Positions 32,901 through 45,062 of a stretch of DNA of 64,000 bases are shown piece after piece. Under the pieces are notes generated by a model. The model saw only the letters and a list, made by a program, of their open reading frames with translations, made no database searches and was not told the origin of the DNA. This stretch comes from Chrysoporthe austroafricana (Eukaryota > Ascomycota > Sordariomycetes > Diaporthales > Cryphonectriaceae), in the NCBI GenBank assembly GCA_001051155.2, contig JYIP02000001.1, forward strand, positions 310,001 to 374,000, read 5' to 3'. The number at the start of each line of letters is the position of its first letter. The stretch's first letter is position 1. The translations under genes were made by a program, and so were the position numbers.

Positions 32901-35235
32901 ATTGTCCCCAAGCGACTGGAACTGAAGCTATCCAGGAAGGGCACATTGTCACCAAATGGCGGGGATTGAAGCTATTCCGAGAATATGAGTAGGGTGGTTC
33001 CCCCAACGGGGGCTTTTTTGATACGCAGGCCCGTCTACCTGATCTGATTTCCTCAAGCCTTCACGCCCGATTGTTTGGAACTTAAGACTTGAATCGACTC
33101 GCTTCTGTTTCACGCTACACTGGGGAGGTTGATGAAACTGATACTTCTTTTTTAGAACTTTGTGCCGGCTTTCCCGCATTTCGCAATGGGATGGCAGTCG
33201 TCCATTAACGCCCGGACGAACCCGTGGGTGAGGCGGCAATCGCAAACCGACCATGCCACTCATGAGTGTTCAGCAATTGTTCGTCGCAGCTCTCAAACTG
33301 GGGTCATGAACCACATGCATGACCTATAGTCTACAATATAGGTCGACCTCCCACAGTGTTTCACTTCATGCTTTTCGAACGCGTATCGCTGTCCTGGAAA
33401 CGGAGGCTAGACGATGACGAATAGCATGCCTCTACCTCTACCTACCGGATGCCTCCCCCACGCAGCATGGCGGTCAAGCTTCAAGCTTGTGCTCGGGCGT
33501 ACCTTCGGATTTCCTAGCCTCGGCGCATCGTCGTGTGGCACGGGTGGTTCGTTCGCTGGCAGGAGAGTCCCCTGTTCCAGCGCACAAACAGTCACTATTA
33601 TTAGCACCACGATGCCAAGAATATCATCTACTTGTTACCCTTACCGGCTCCTGACTAGTCCTAAGTCTCAACGAAGGCCGAAGTGGCTACCGAGTAAACA
33701 GGAATCTTGATGATCGCCTCCAGGATTTCGGGAAAAACCGAGCCACACGATCTACACATGGGAGGTGTCACGGGCTGGGCGCAGTTCCTGGTCGGTTTAC
33801 GTTTCCTCAGCCTCCACTCCATTCATGCATGTGCGCAGCAGCCGTCCCATCAGATCTCGCCTATCTATTTTCGACGGCGATCATCATGCAGCCCACGAAA
33901 AAGCCTTCACGGAGGGTGTTCCTCGCAAAGACGCAGACAGCGACCCCAAAGCCCCCCTCGGAATTCCTACACACCTCGGTACTGACAGTCTGCAATATCG
34001 TTTGCACTTGCCGGACGAATAATAGGGAAAAGATTTGTTGGCGCAGCTCTCAAAAGGGGTGGCCACCTCCAGCTGGCTGAACATGTCCTGTGGTCTTCAT
34101 ATTGCTATAGAGGTCGAGATTGCACCCATATCAGATCCCAATACCTAGGCAGGCTTCACTCCTTAAAAATCCTTCTGCTACTGACTGAAGGACAGGTTTT
34201 GCGACCACCTCCTGTGGTGTACAATTTTGTAGGGACAAATATTCGCAGCGCAGGCTCCTACAGCATCGAGGACCTCCCATTAAATACTCCCCTGGTAGAA
34301 CCTTCGCTTACCACCTTAGCAGTCAGAAGAGGTTCAGTAAATCTCTATTGTCTTCAATACTTTCCTGGTAAGTGGCCTCTCTGTTGAAAATAACCACCAT
34401 ATTACGCACAGGAACCTCGGCATTTTGAGCAGTCATAGTCGATACTACCGTCATGGGGCCATCCTTTCAAAAGACTTTATGGACAGGACTATTGCGAACA
34501 TTAGGGCATATATGAAGGCGGGGAACGTCGTCTGTGGCATCTCAACGGAAGCTGATAGTTTTCGCCGACAGCTAGCAAGGCCTATAGTAGGTATGTAAGA
34601 TGAAAGTGTTGTGATAATTGAATATAGTCTAATGAAAGCCCCGAAAGGCCCGCGGCATCCCTCTGATACAGTTATCATATTCGTATGTCCGCGACACTCC
34701 GTGGAGCGAAGTGTGGACGTATTATTGCACCGCAACCACAAGATACGGGTGACTCGAAGTGACCAAGGGTATTTCCCAAGATACTTACCTCGCGCCAAAG
34801 AAAGGACCACCGCCCGCAAACAATCCCAAATCCCGAAATCCCGAAATCCCAAACTCCCCAACGCAGATCAACTCGAAAGACGCAACCGCTGTCACTGAAT
34901 AAAGATTGTTGTTAATCATGTCATGCGTCTAGCGCAATGCATTCGGGCTCTCCTCTTGTCACTTCCGCGTCACGACCTGATTCACCAGGCCCTAAACGTT
35001 GAGACTATCTTAAGAGCGGCTTTATCTAGGCAGACTAGGTCTACGAAATGAAAGTCAACGAGCTGATGAAGCGAGTGACACGAGACGGAGACCGGCCTTG
35101 GGATCAATCAGCGAGCTGGCACTGGTCGAACCGCGAGTGTCATCTTGATCCCCCTGAGGGGGTCTTGGGTGGTCATCTGTCCGTCACGACGGATAAGCAT
35201 AGAAGGAAAGCGGATCTTTGTCTACGCCGATTATA
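29972..35235. other. Gene-poor region, 5.3 kb
   Basis: No gene can be supported. The part to about 32.2 kb is GC-balanced; beyond that the sequence becomes AT-richer, with a 23-A tract at 32602-32624. A few stretches look faintly coding (33765-34022 plus frame; 34199-34590 plus frames, the latter around a good GTAAGT...CACAG intron-like unit), but no consistent gene model or known family emerges. They may be decayed gene remnants. Confidence 0.5.
32602..32624. repeat. Poly(A) tract, 23 nt
   Basis: Uninterrupted A run followed by T-poor, A-rich sequence to about 32750. I saw no reverse transcriptase, target-site duplication or tRNA-like box that would mark it as a retroelement tail. Confidence 0.85.
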
Positions 35236-37118
35236 TCAGTATCGAATTCGTCCACTCAGGGAGCGCGGGGAATACTCGAGACTTACATCCGCCAGCGCAT
35301 TAGCATACTTGATGCCTAGGTCCTGAGCTATGGACGTCAACCGGCCCACAGCCCACTCACACTGCTCTTTCGTGGTGAAATCACAGGTCCTGACGGTACT
35401 CAGCGGCCAGGATGCCATCAGACCGCCCACCATCTTGGATTGCATATCGGTGCCACACACGAAACTGCCGGGGTTGAGACCTCGGGGTGCTTCCCGGCCC
35501 TCGCCGAAAGTATTCAGCAAAAACGGAACGGCCGAAATTAGGTCGGCGATGAGGGTCTTGATGGTTTGAACGGCTGTTGCGTATTCCGGGGCCAGGCGAT
35601 AGTCGCCCGGCGAGCAGATCCAGGCGACCACACGTATGAGGAGAGAACACAGAAGGATACGCGAGGCTCGCGTGCTGTTCCACATGGCAGCTACGGTAAC
35701 GTCACGGTAGACGTCTACGCGGCCGGGGAAGACGGGCGCGTTCTTCAGTCCTCCGTCTCCGATAGGCCTATCCTCGTGGTACAGTGTTTCGTGCTGGTAC
35801 TCAGCGGGCAGGCCCGCAGACCACGAGGCGATCTGGTGATCCAGGTCCTTGATCTTTTGGAGCATCTCCAACATGATCTCGAGGCCGTCGCCGTTACGAG
35901 GAAGGCTTGCCATCAGCCTCGTCACTTCAGCGCGGATATGGCTTATCTCGAGGCAGAACTGTTGAGAGCGCACGCCGATTGGATCGCAGACCTCGGCCTC
36001 CCGTAGCCACCAATTCACGCCCATGGCGGGTGCGGTCCCGGACGAAAGCAAGCGCGCAATCTACTGACTGATCAGCGACGCGTGTCACAACCCGACTGGG
36101 GGTGTCATTTAGATGACGTACAACTTCCACGCGGACAGCATTAAATAAGCGCATCGAGTACTTGTCCGTAAGTATTTCGTGTCCTCGTTGTTGGACGATG
36201 TGTACGGCGCCTTCAATATGGGTGCGCCATGCCAGCAGGCCCATCTCCTTGCTTGCTGTGATATTCTGCGCACCGGGAGTCAGCACTTGACTGCAGAGTC
36301 AGGAAGTCTCACACAGACCTCAAAGAAGCAGAGCAGCAGCACAGAGGCTAAGGTCGCATCTGTCTTGCAGCGAACGGGGTCCTGGAGAGCGTCTGCCACA
36401 GCCCTGATAGCCCTCGTATGTTGAAGGCACGAGATACCTACTAAGTCCCTGTTGGCGGCCTTTTCGCGGTTGCTCATCGCAGCGAGACTACACGCACTAT
36501 AGGCGAGCTGAAAAGGGCCGTTCGGGTCGGTCTCAGAACGAAGCAAGGGCACCAGGTAGTCCATATGCCCGACTCGCTCGCCGGACTGGCTGGGGAGCAT
36601 GATGAAGTGAGACGCAAAGTAATGTGAAGCACGCTGATCCAGAGGAGTCGCAGGAGCGGCGACCGGAAAGGCCATCTCAAGGGCCAACTGTCGGAGAGAT
36701 GGTGCCGATGCTGTGGTATCTGTAGGCGATGTCGAGGCTGCAGGCACGACAACACCAGGTGACCGTTCCCTCTTAACTCTGCTGTCCGGGGCAGCTTCGA
36801 ACTGTATGATGGGCCCGCCATGCTCAGCCGCCCTCTTTGCAGCCTTCTTCTCTGCTTGTCGTTTTGCACGCTTGGCAGTCACCTGTGTCTCGTCTCGATG
36901 AAGTATGTCGAAGTTAGAGCGGTATCCGCTGCAGTGGCGGCGAGACTTGATGCATTGATTACAGACAGGCTTCGTCTCGTCGCACTTGTGGTCCAACTCA
37001 ACTGTCAATTGGTGATTCCCCGAAGGGAGGGAATTAGAAGACGTTGTCACCAACGCACCTTTATCCTCCTAACCCGACAGGTAAGACAGCCCATTGAGGG
37101 CTTCCCGCAGTACACCAT
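35236..37118 (-). CDS. Zn2Cys6 transcription factor with Fungal_trans_2-type domain
   Basis: Four exons, 37118..37059, 36984..36319, 36265..36122 and 36060..35236, give 564 residues in one frame. The zinc cluster is split by intron 1: CLTCRVRRIK in exon 1, CDETKPVCNQCIKSRRHC in exon 2, together a perfect C-X2-C-X6-C-X6-C-X2-C-X6-C. A basic Lys/Arg/Ala helix (RAKRQAEKKAAKRAAEH) follows. The remainder is the helical regulatory domain with QLAYSACSLAAMSNR, GLLAWRTHIEGAVHIVQQRG and MGVNWWLREAE, as in large fungal regulators of the Fungal_trans_2 group. The 3' end is uncertain: a consensus GTAAGT donor at 35286 could lead to an acceptor at 35177 and a stop at 35108, changing the last residues. The target pathway is unknown. 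Confidence 0.85.
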
Positions 37119-39694
37119 TTTGGTTTCACGCGGCTAATTCCTAGCCAATGCTAGCCAGAGTCACAAATGTTTCCGGACGAGCCTTGGCAGCCAGCAGCAG
37201 CAGATCGTGAGAAGCAACCAGTAGCGCTCGTCAGATGGCCAAAGGGTAACGAAGGTGCCAGAGCGTACCGCACAATGACAATAGCGGTGTGAACGGTCGT
37301 AGAGAGAGCTGACGACGCGAAGATGGAAGCGAAGGGCTTCTTACTATCGGCGGGGATAGGTCCGGTCTGGTCGGTCTAGCCGCTGCAAGACACCGAAATA
37401 GATCCCGGGGATCTTAGAAGGCCTAAGGCTAGCCAATTGGCAGCCGTGCCTGGCTGGCGAACGCGTGGGATTCCTCAGATCGGTGCTCCACTGCGGATCG
37501 CAACACGCAGCTGAGATGCAAGGCCCACGGCGCTCGAAACGGCGCGCAGGGGACGGTTTGATGAGCCCCGACGAGTCTTAGTGATCAGTCTCCTATACAT
37601 CTGGTGCGCAGCTGTCGTCCCATCTAAGCTAACGGCGAGTGACCTCCTTATTGTGGTATTTGGATTTTGGAACGAGGCAGCGCGCGCAGCGCAGATGGCG
37701 TTGGTCTCATCCGAATTCTGTGACCTAGGTGAAGTTTCGGGTCGTCAGCCCTCTCTCGGAGCTTATCGTTGGTTAGATCCACGCACATAGATCCTCTCGT
37801 GATATGACTACTGTTACGAAGAAAAATAGGCTCATATCGATATCAATACTTGAGTATCTGTGCCAGCAGGCCCTTGAATCGCATTGTCGCAGCCTCCAGG
37901 ATCGCCAGTCTCGTCAGAACCAAACGAAAGCAAATGCGCTACAGTAACTGGTGTCCATTTCTGGAATCGCGGCACCCTGAGCAATTGTTTTGGCAGCCTG
38001 CCGTGCCTGCGCAAGCCTAGCCAGGCTGAACCGGTGAATAAGGTTCTTTTTAAGCGTTACCTGACCCTTACCCATCCCAGCCTGGGGGAGGCTCGGGGAT
38101 GTAATGAGATGAGAAGGGATAGTTGACTGGATCTACCTGCAATAGCTCATCTCGTTCGGTAAGGGAGGATGGGAGGGAGATCCTCGACAGTCATGGTGCA
38201 TCCCGAATACGAGACAACGACATCTGGAGGTCGATCCAGCGGGAGCAGTAACAACAAAAGCACTACTTTATAAGCCTCCCACGTGCCTCCCAAGAAGTCC
38301 GTGAACGTCGGATGCAACCTGAACGTTGCTAACCGAGAGGTCTGGACGAAAGTACGTATCTAAGCGAAGCGAATGATCTGACATTTGCGCTCACAAGAGG
38401 AACCGCCGGGCCAAACCGATCTTCCTACCACCAATCAGCGGCGCTTGATGATTACATAGCATATAAGCATACTGTTTAACTATGAATATTAGACTCATCT
38501 GCGACGCAGAATAGCGAGTGATACCCCCGACACTTAGGGTTAAATTGAATTCCCTAGTGGGAAAAGAAGGTGGAGAACATCCTCTAACGAAGATCAACAC
38601 TGAATCAAAGACAATTCACTAACTATTAAACTGTACACCAAACGTCCCACCATCATGAAATAACTTGACAGAAACGGTGTGACATCCTTGTCACCTTGTG
38701 AGATTGCGAGGTACAGGTTAGCGCTGCGGCACCTGACCACCTGGCGTCTGACCATGGCGCCATGACGATGAGGTGCTGTCGGTCTGGGAGGGCTTAAAAC
38801 CATCAACGCCTCACCAGTGGCCGTCAGGGTGGCAGCGACAGCTGCAAAGAGGTAGCCAGCGGCAAGGGACACGCGTCACCTGCCAGGTGCTCCAATTTCG
38901 ACCGCGCTATTGCCTGGCGAGCCTATAATCCAACGACATCATCTCGCTTTTCGGCGAGGTAGGAGACGGGAGACGCACGACGTACGATAATGACGAAGAT
39001 GCTGTCCGTGCACCCAGCCCTTGGCAGCCGCACATTGCCTATCCATACTACCTACTGAGTAGTATGTCGTCGAGTAGTGTTGAGAGGCGTCTGACCACTA
39101 AGTTGATGATCCTCCAAACTCTACAGCATACTTTAGGCACACTGCGCAGAAGAACCCGGAGCACACTAGTACTGTGATGTTCGCGCAGACATTCATTGCC
39201 GAGTTCCGCTTCCTGCAGGCTGGCGACTTGCCGGTCAAGTGGGCTTCTCCCCACATCTCCCGGTCGGACCTGGGGTATGCAGTATCCTTGATCTGTTCAC
39301 CTGCTCTATCGTTCCCTGCAGGGCGGCTGCGGTTATGCAGGTCCGCCGGCCACATGACGGGCAGAAAATCTAGATTGAGACAGGTTCGTTTCTTTTGCAG
39401 GTGCCCACAACCAAGATCTACGGTCGAGCAGAAGCACCTCGATGGGTCACGTCCCACAATGACCAAGAGGAAAGCCGCGATCTTGATCATGCCTCGGCGT
39501 AATTGGTGGTTACCTTACCGCCGAGGATGCGGAGGCATATACGATAGTGGATACTTATAAAGCCTACTAGTAGCCACTTGCTTGCTAAAGTAAATACAGC
39601 TAATTAGAACGTCCATGAGAGGGCAGACACCGCCTGTCCTAATCTGGACCAGAAAATAGCAACCTTTCTGCTTCCTCTCCTCCGTCTCCATATC
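37119..39694. other. Intergenic between divergent regulator and carboxylesterase genes
   Basis: About 2.6 kb without a recognised gene; it contains the two divergent promoters. Frames are short and unrelated to known families. A small inverted repeat (CATACTAC / GTAGTATG) sits at about 39044-39067. Confidence 0.5.
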
Positions 39695-41540
39695 ATGGTC
39701 AGGCTTCCTGGTTCTGGGCTCGCGCTCGCGGGTCTTATAGGACTCGTGATCCCACCGATCGCGGCCGTAGATGTCACCGTCAGTCTGAACTACTCGACCT
39801 ACGTTGGCACCGCACAGCATGGGACTGGCGTTACCCAATGTACGTCTCACAGCAGAGAGGAGTGATCTCTTTCTCTACACTTCCCGAGAGCAAGATGCGC
39901 TGCCTTGAACAAGCCGGGGTCAAGCCTTTGGCACGCTCTGTATTCGCATCCTCGAAGGTCTCCGTGAGGTTGATTCTATCTGAGTTCTAACGGCCAACTA
40001 GGGCTTGGGATTCGCTACGCAGCGCCCCCCCTGGGGGACCTCCGCTTCGCACGTCCCCAGAACCCTCCGGTCAATCGTACTACACAGCTCGCAGATCAGG
40101 TGCGTCTGCTGCGGCTGTCCCCGAGCCTCGACGCGGAGCTTAACTCACAAGGCCATCTAGCACGGTCCGTACTGTCTCGGTACGAACAGCCCGTCCAGTA
40201 ATACCGCCACGTCGGAGGATTGCCTTTTCCTCGACGTCTATGCGCCCTCGAATGCGACGACGAGGTCGAAGCTGCCCGTCTACCTCTTCATCCAGGGCGG
40301 TGGCTTCAACATCGACAGCAACCCGGACCTGAACGGGACCGGGCTTGTCAACGCCAGCGGCAACAACATCGTCGTGATCAACTTCAACTACCGAGTCGGC
40401 CCGTACGGGTTCCTGACCGACGGCGACAACATCCCGCCCAACAATGGGCTCTTCGACCAGAGGAAGGTGATGGAATGGGTCCAGGCCCACGTCGCGCAGT
40501 TTGGTGGCAACCCGTACCACGTTGTCCTGGGCGGGGACTCGGCAGGCGCTGCGAGCGTGAGCCTGCATCTGGCTGCTTACGGAGGCAGAGATGACGGCCT
40601 CTTCCACGCAGCAGCCGCCGAGTCGGTCTCGTTCGCCACCGTCTACACGGTAGACCAGTCGCAGTGGCAGTACGACAACCTGGCGATCCGGCTGGGGTGC
40701 GTGGGCAACGACACTGTGGCCTGCCTTCGGTCGAAGACGGCCGTTGAGATCCAAGATGTCAACTACAACATCCCCTTTCCCGGTGCTGCAGCACCACCGT
40801 TGTACATGTACAATCCGGTCATCGACGGGGACCTCATCCGAGACGTTACCTATGCGGCTTTCGAGCAGGGCAAGTTCATCAAAGTCCCGGTGATTTTCGG
40901 CGACGACACCAACGGAGGGACCATCTTCACGCCAAAAAACACCAGCACCTTGCAGCAGAGCAACATGTTCATCAAGAACCAGTTCCCGTTCGTCTCGCTC
41001 GAGGACTTCGGCCAGATCAACGAGCTCTACCCGAACCCGAACGACACGTGCCCGAATGTCGGGTGCTACTGGAGGCAGGTCAGCAACGTCTACGGCGAGA
41101 TGCGCTACATGTGTCCCGGGCTGTACATCTCTTCCAAGTTCCTCCAGTACGGTGTCCCCCAGTCGTACGCCTACCGCTGGAACGTCGTGGACCCGACGCA
41201 GGAGGCCGAGGGCTACGGTGTCGAGCACACGATCGAGCTGAACGCCATCTGGGGCCCGGAGAACACGAACGGTGCGTCCCCCGCGAGCTATTACCCTGGC
41301 GGGGTCAACGCGCACGCCGTGCCTGTCGCCCAGGGCTATTGGACCTCGTTCATCAGGACCTTCAACCCGAATACACACCGCGCCCGCGGCACCGCGGAAT
41401 GGGTGCCGTGGAACGAGACTGCGCAGGGACGGTTGTTATTCTCGACTGGAGGCAACACAAGTATGGAGAACTTGGCTGGGTCGGACCTGATGGCGAGGTG
41501 CGATTTCTGGTACGGCATTGGCATAGACATCCGACAGTAA
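39695..41540 (+). CDS. Secreted type-B carboxylesterase/lipase-like protein, altered acidic triad residue
   Basis: Three exons, 39695..39839, 40002..40099 and 40161..41540, give 540 residues. A signal peptide (core about GLALAGLIGLVIPPIAA) leads into the family N-terminus (LGIRYAAPPLGDLRFARP) and the EDCLFLDVYAPS cysteine block. The oxyanion motif is FIQGGGF, the nucleophile is Ser208 in GGDSAGA, and the catalytic His is most likely His437 in GVEHTIELNAIWG. The acidic member of the triad normally sits in a DDTNEGT-like loop; here the loop reads DDTNGGT, with Gly (GGA, 40914-40916) in the Glu position. If that alignment is right, the enzyme may be weak or inactive. The substrate is unknown. 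It lies between two Zn2Cys6 regulator genes and is convergent with the second. Confidence 0.9.
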
Positions 41541-41977
41541 AGCTGGTAGAAGCCCTTCTCAGTGTGGGTACTATACAGGGGTATGTGTCGGTAATTGATA
41601 ATCAATCTCATCACAAAGTTTGAGGCACATCTGAATCTCATACACAACCTTGGAATTGTTTGAGCATCATCATGCCCTGGAGGCGTTGACTTGAGCCCAA
41701 GTGCAGGGCATCGTCCGGCCTTGATTTCTTCACGAAATCGAATTTAGGAAAGCTGAAACACCAGCCTTGTGTCTTCCAAGCGCTCAAGGGCGTTACTTCA
41801 GAGCCATGCGTAAAAGTTCGAGTTGTTCTCGAGAATCCCTGTCATCAAATAATAGCCAATGCACACAATTTCTCCGCGGCGGTAATTGCCAGGTCCCAAT
41901 ACTGAGCCTGGACTATACACAAATCTCTCTCTCGAGCGTCTAATTTCATCGTACGTCGTCGTAGACCGAGTGCCTCC
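41541..41977. terminator. Convergent 3' region of carboxylesterase and regulator genes
   Basis: The 437-nt gap between two converging stops holds both 3' ends. No gene is seen. Poly(A) signals cannot be assigned with confidence in fungi. Confidence 0.4.
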
Positions 41978-43873
41978 TCAGGTCATGAGTACTTGTGTGC
42001 CGAATACCCTAGAGCAGGCGGCAATATCCCACGTTTCCAAGTCCAAACTGCTTAAGTCGCGTAATTCCCACACCCGCCTCATTATGCGCATTGCCTCGCC
42101 CACCGTGCCGAACTCTAGCAGCGGGCCCATGGAGCTCGCCATGTGCGTGAACATCTGCTCCTGCTCCTTGGTGGCCAGGCAGCCGAGGACGAAGAACGGC
42201 CAGGAGAGGCTTTTTAGGATGGCCGGGGAGGAGATCCCGTACAGTAGCTGCATGGCGATGGCGATGCTGCTGGTGGCTGTCCTCGTCGCGGCGATCCACC
42301 CGGTGACGACGACGCTCAGGTAGGCCGTCGCCGCGAGCGCCCAGATTCGGGTCGCAGACACCTGCTCGTCCGCGCGCATCTGCGGCCCGTCGGGGCGGTA
42401 GTAGGACCGGAGCACGGCGGTGATGTCCAGCGGCCGCTTCCGGAGGCTCTCCATCTCGAGGCGCGCAAGGCCCTCCTGTAGGCGCTGGTGGAGGTGACTG
42501 CCGTGTTCCATCAGCTCGGTGACGCAGACCTTCCCTTGAGCCTTGTTCTCCTTCTTCCACGCGTCGAGGAGGGCGATGTCTCCAATTGTCATCAGGACCC
42601 ACCCCTGACAGCCGAAAAAGTTCTCCATCCGGATCTTCTCACACGGCGGGTTGGCCTCGTCCTCCTTAATCATGATGTTGTGATAATCTCGCAGACGAGG
42701 CGGGCTCTCTAAGCAGGTACTCGCTATTATGTCCGTGAATAGCAAGACCGCAGCGTAGAAGCGAAAGGCGCCCTGGTCGCACTGCCACACCGCGCGCTCC
42801 GCCATGAATTTCTGCCAGGAAGGCCTGCTGAGGGCTTGGATGACCAGCACCATATCTGGCTTCCCGGTCTCGTCAATACCGTACTCCTTAAAGATCTCCT
42901 GGAAGATAGCCATGGCCGCCGAGAGGTGGACGTTCCAGTCGGACGTCCTCGCCATCGAGTGCTCGAGGATGAGGAGCTGGATGATGCTCTCCATGGTCTT
43001 CCCCTTCTGGAATATAGTGGTCTTGCCGTCCTGGCCCCGCTTGAGGTCTTCCATGTCCTGCTGCATCGCCCTTACCGCGGTGTCCACGTGCGCCACTAGT
43101 TTGTTCCATATCTGCTGCGAGCATATCTGGTGACGCTCCCCCCCTCTTAGTATCACCGTGAAGAAGTAGGCGCTGAGGCTCATCCCGGAGTGGAAGAAGG
43201 CAGTGTTGCTGCGAAGCATGGCGAGCAGCCAGCTCCGCCCGCCCTCCAGGATGGAGGGCTGGTAGAAAGGAAAGATGAAGGGGAACACGTAGTCCAGGAA
43301 GGTGATGGTGAAGTCCGTCTCCACGTCGACGGCCATCGAGCGGTCCCTGTCGTTGTCCAGCCCGAGCAGGTTCCAGACGGTGAACTCGTGGGAGTGGGCG
43401 GCCGGGATGGGCAGTCCCACGTAGCCGTCCGCGATGCAGTCCGGACACACGATCGGCGACTTCCCGCTGGACGACGGCGGGCTCGAGTCCGGCGTCATGT
43501 TGAGGGGGTCAGGGCCCAGGTCGCTCTTGTCGTCGTGGTCCGAGTTGTTGTATGGGGGCGACAGGCCCGGCGGTCGTGCCTGCGGCGCCGGGCGTTCCTC
43601 GGGCTCGTCCATGCGCACGCGGTCCTCGTGGAGGGTCAGGACCTGGATGTATTGCCTCTCACGGCGGGCCTCCGAGCCCTGCCTGACCTCGGCCTTGATC
43701 CGCTTGGCCATCTCGTTCTGGCGGTCCCCGCCGTCCATCCATTCCGGTCGGGCTTCGCTGTAGTGACAGGTGATCTCCAAGGTGGCGCAGGCACTGCATC
43801 GCGGTTTCGTGCGGTCGCATTTCTTGCGCCGCACCCGGCAGGTCCAGCAACTCGGGGGCTGTTGTAGAGACAT
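41978..43873 (-). CDS. Zn2Cys6 transcription factor
   Basis: Single exon, 631 residues. It begins MSLQQPPSCWTCRVRRKKC and carries a full zinc cluster (CWTC, RVRRKK-C, DRTKPR-C, SAC, ATLEIT-C; residues 9-36) at the extreme N-terminus. The domain from about residue 180 onward is the helical activation/ligand region typical of fungal regulators without a bZIP-like linker: FITFLDYVFPFIFPFY, LRSNTAFFHSGMSLSAYFF, and a C-terminal segment ending RVFGTQVLMT. Residues 85-150 are Pro/Ser/Asp-rich and probably disordered. Position, with an esterase 0.4 kb downstream and an MFS transporter 1.2 kb upstream, suggests local regulation; that is inference only. Confidence 0.9.
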   Translation of the reverse strand: MSLQQPPSCWTCRVRRKKCDRTKPRCSACATLEITCHYSEARPEWMDGGDRQNEMAKRIKAEVRQGSEARRERQYIQVLTLHEDRVRMDEPEERPAPQARPPGLSPPYNNSDHDDKSDLGPDPLNMTPDSSPPSSSGKSPIVCPDCIADGYVGLPIPAAHSHEFTVWNLLGLDNDRDRSMAVDVETDFTITFLDYVFPFIFPFYQPSILEGGRSWLLAMLRSNTAFFHSGMSLSAYFFTVILRGGERHQICSQQIWNKLVAHVDTAVRAMQQDMEDLKRGQDGKTTIFQKGKTMESIIQLLILEHSMARTSDWNVHLSAAMAIFQEIFKEYGIDETGKPDMVLVIQALSRPSWQKFMAERAVWQCDQGAFRFYAAVLLFTDIIASTCLESPPRLRDYHNIMIKEDEANPPCEKIRMENFFGCQGWVLMTIGDIALLDAWKKENKAQGKVCVTELMEHGSHLHQRLQEGLARLEMESLRKRPLDITAVLRSYYRPDGPQMRADEQVSATRIWALAATAYLSVVVTGWIAATRTATSSIAIAMQLLYGISSPAILKSLSWPFFVLGCLATKEQEQMFTHMASSMGPLLEFGTVGEAMRIMRRVWELRDLSSLDLETWDIAACSRVFGTQVLMT

Positions 43874-45062
43874 GGGGGATTCTGGTTGTGAAGGACGACG
43901 AGACTCTGGCGCCGAGGGACCGAGTCAGCCACGGAGCGCTCGCCGCCCGGATGTATGTATTAAATCGTCTGTTGGGCGGGCTTGCGGTGAGGAACTGCGA
44001 AGTCTACAGGAGATCCCCGAGACTGCGCCTCAGTCCGTCATCCGTGCCCATCACCAAGGACCCAAGGCGGTCGATCGAATTTCTCGGGGAGGCTTCGCAG
44101 CTGAGCCCCCAGCCTTGACTTAGCGTCTGAATAAGGTTTGTCATGCACCCGAATTCGAAACGACTCCCTCGCGCCGTTTGTCAGGCGACACCAAGGTACG
44201 GGCGGCAGAGCCTTGTTTCAGGGGTCCGACTCTGGACTGATCAGTGATAGTTCATCGCCAGGGCAGTAGTCAGAGGGCATCCACTACACCACTACACCAC
44301 CATATCACCATGGTGGCAACCGAGCGAGATTAACCTACCGTGTGGGGGGGGGGGGCAGGCGATCTATCTTCGTCGATAGCCATCGGGCGTGCTCATATGG
44401 CACGCTTTCTAATTCCTGGATGGACGCTGCAGAGGATTGATTGCCACTGGTCATCTCGCTAAGCAGTCAAGAGTCTCCTCTGAGGGTCGAGAGGCGATGG
44501 GATCTGAAGAGGCGCGCACCCGGTCAGGCGAAGATGTCGCCATCATGAAAGGTGTCGAAAAACTACCCGAGACCCCGGCTCGCCTGACAAGCAAATCTTG
44601 GGCGGCGCGGTGCGGGCTGCAGGCATCTATGCGCGCGCAGCAGCACCTTCTATGGTACCAGCTGTTACTATAATCTCGAACTTCCAAGGTTGTCAAGGTC
44701 TAAAACCTAAAGAACCTTCGGTGGCCCGCCCCCCCTCAAACGGCTGAGCAGCCGGGTGCCAAGAGCGGGTCTGGATGCCGAGCCTCTTTCTTATAATATC
44801 GGCGATGCCTACCGAGCGTGGCAGACCGCGACTCTGTTCGTGGGGGGGAATGTGTAGGTTGTGATAGGCCGGGCCTGCGCCCTCGAGCTCGAGTCAGGGC
44901 CCGACAGGCCCCTCCCGCACGATAGGGCCATGTCGACAACATACGGGAATCAAGGATCTCGGGGTGGGGACCGCCCACAGATATAGCTGAGATGGTCTCG
45001 TGCCCCGGCTGGAACCCCGGCAGCCGAACCACGAGAGAGATCCCGTGGCTCTCGTCGTGTAT
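43874..45062. other. Intergenic upstream of the 43873 regulator
   Basis: About 1.2 kb without a recognised gene; it holds the regulator promoter and the 3' region of the MFS gene. A 12-G run lies at 44344-44355, a likely length-variable site. Confidence 0.5.

Noticed and set aside
33285..34054. 13-nt match (33285-33297 and 34042-34054) considered as a diverged dispersed repeat
   Set aside because: A 13-nt identity is expected many times by chance in 64 kb, and the flanks do not align convincingly.
40140..41378. 412-codon minus-strand frame
   Set aside because: Mirror of the carboxylesterase coding exon; Val/Arg/Asp-rich composition typical of an antisense frame in GC-rich genes.
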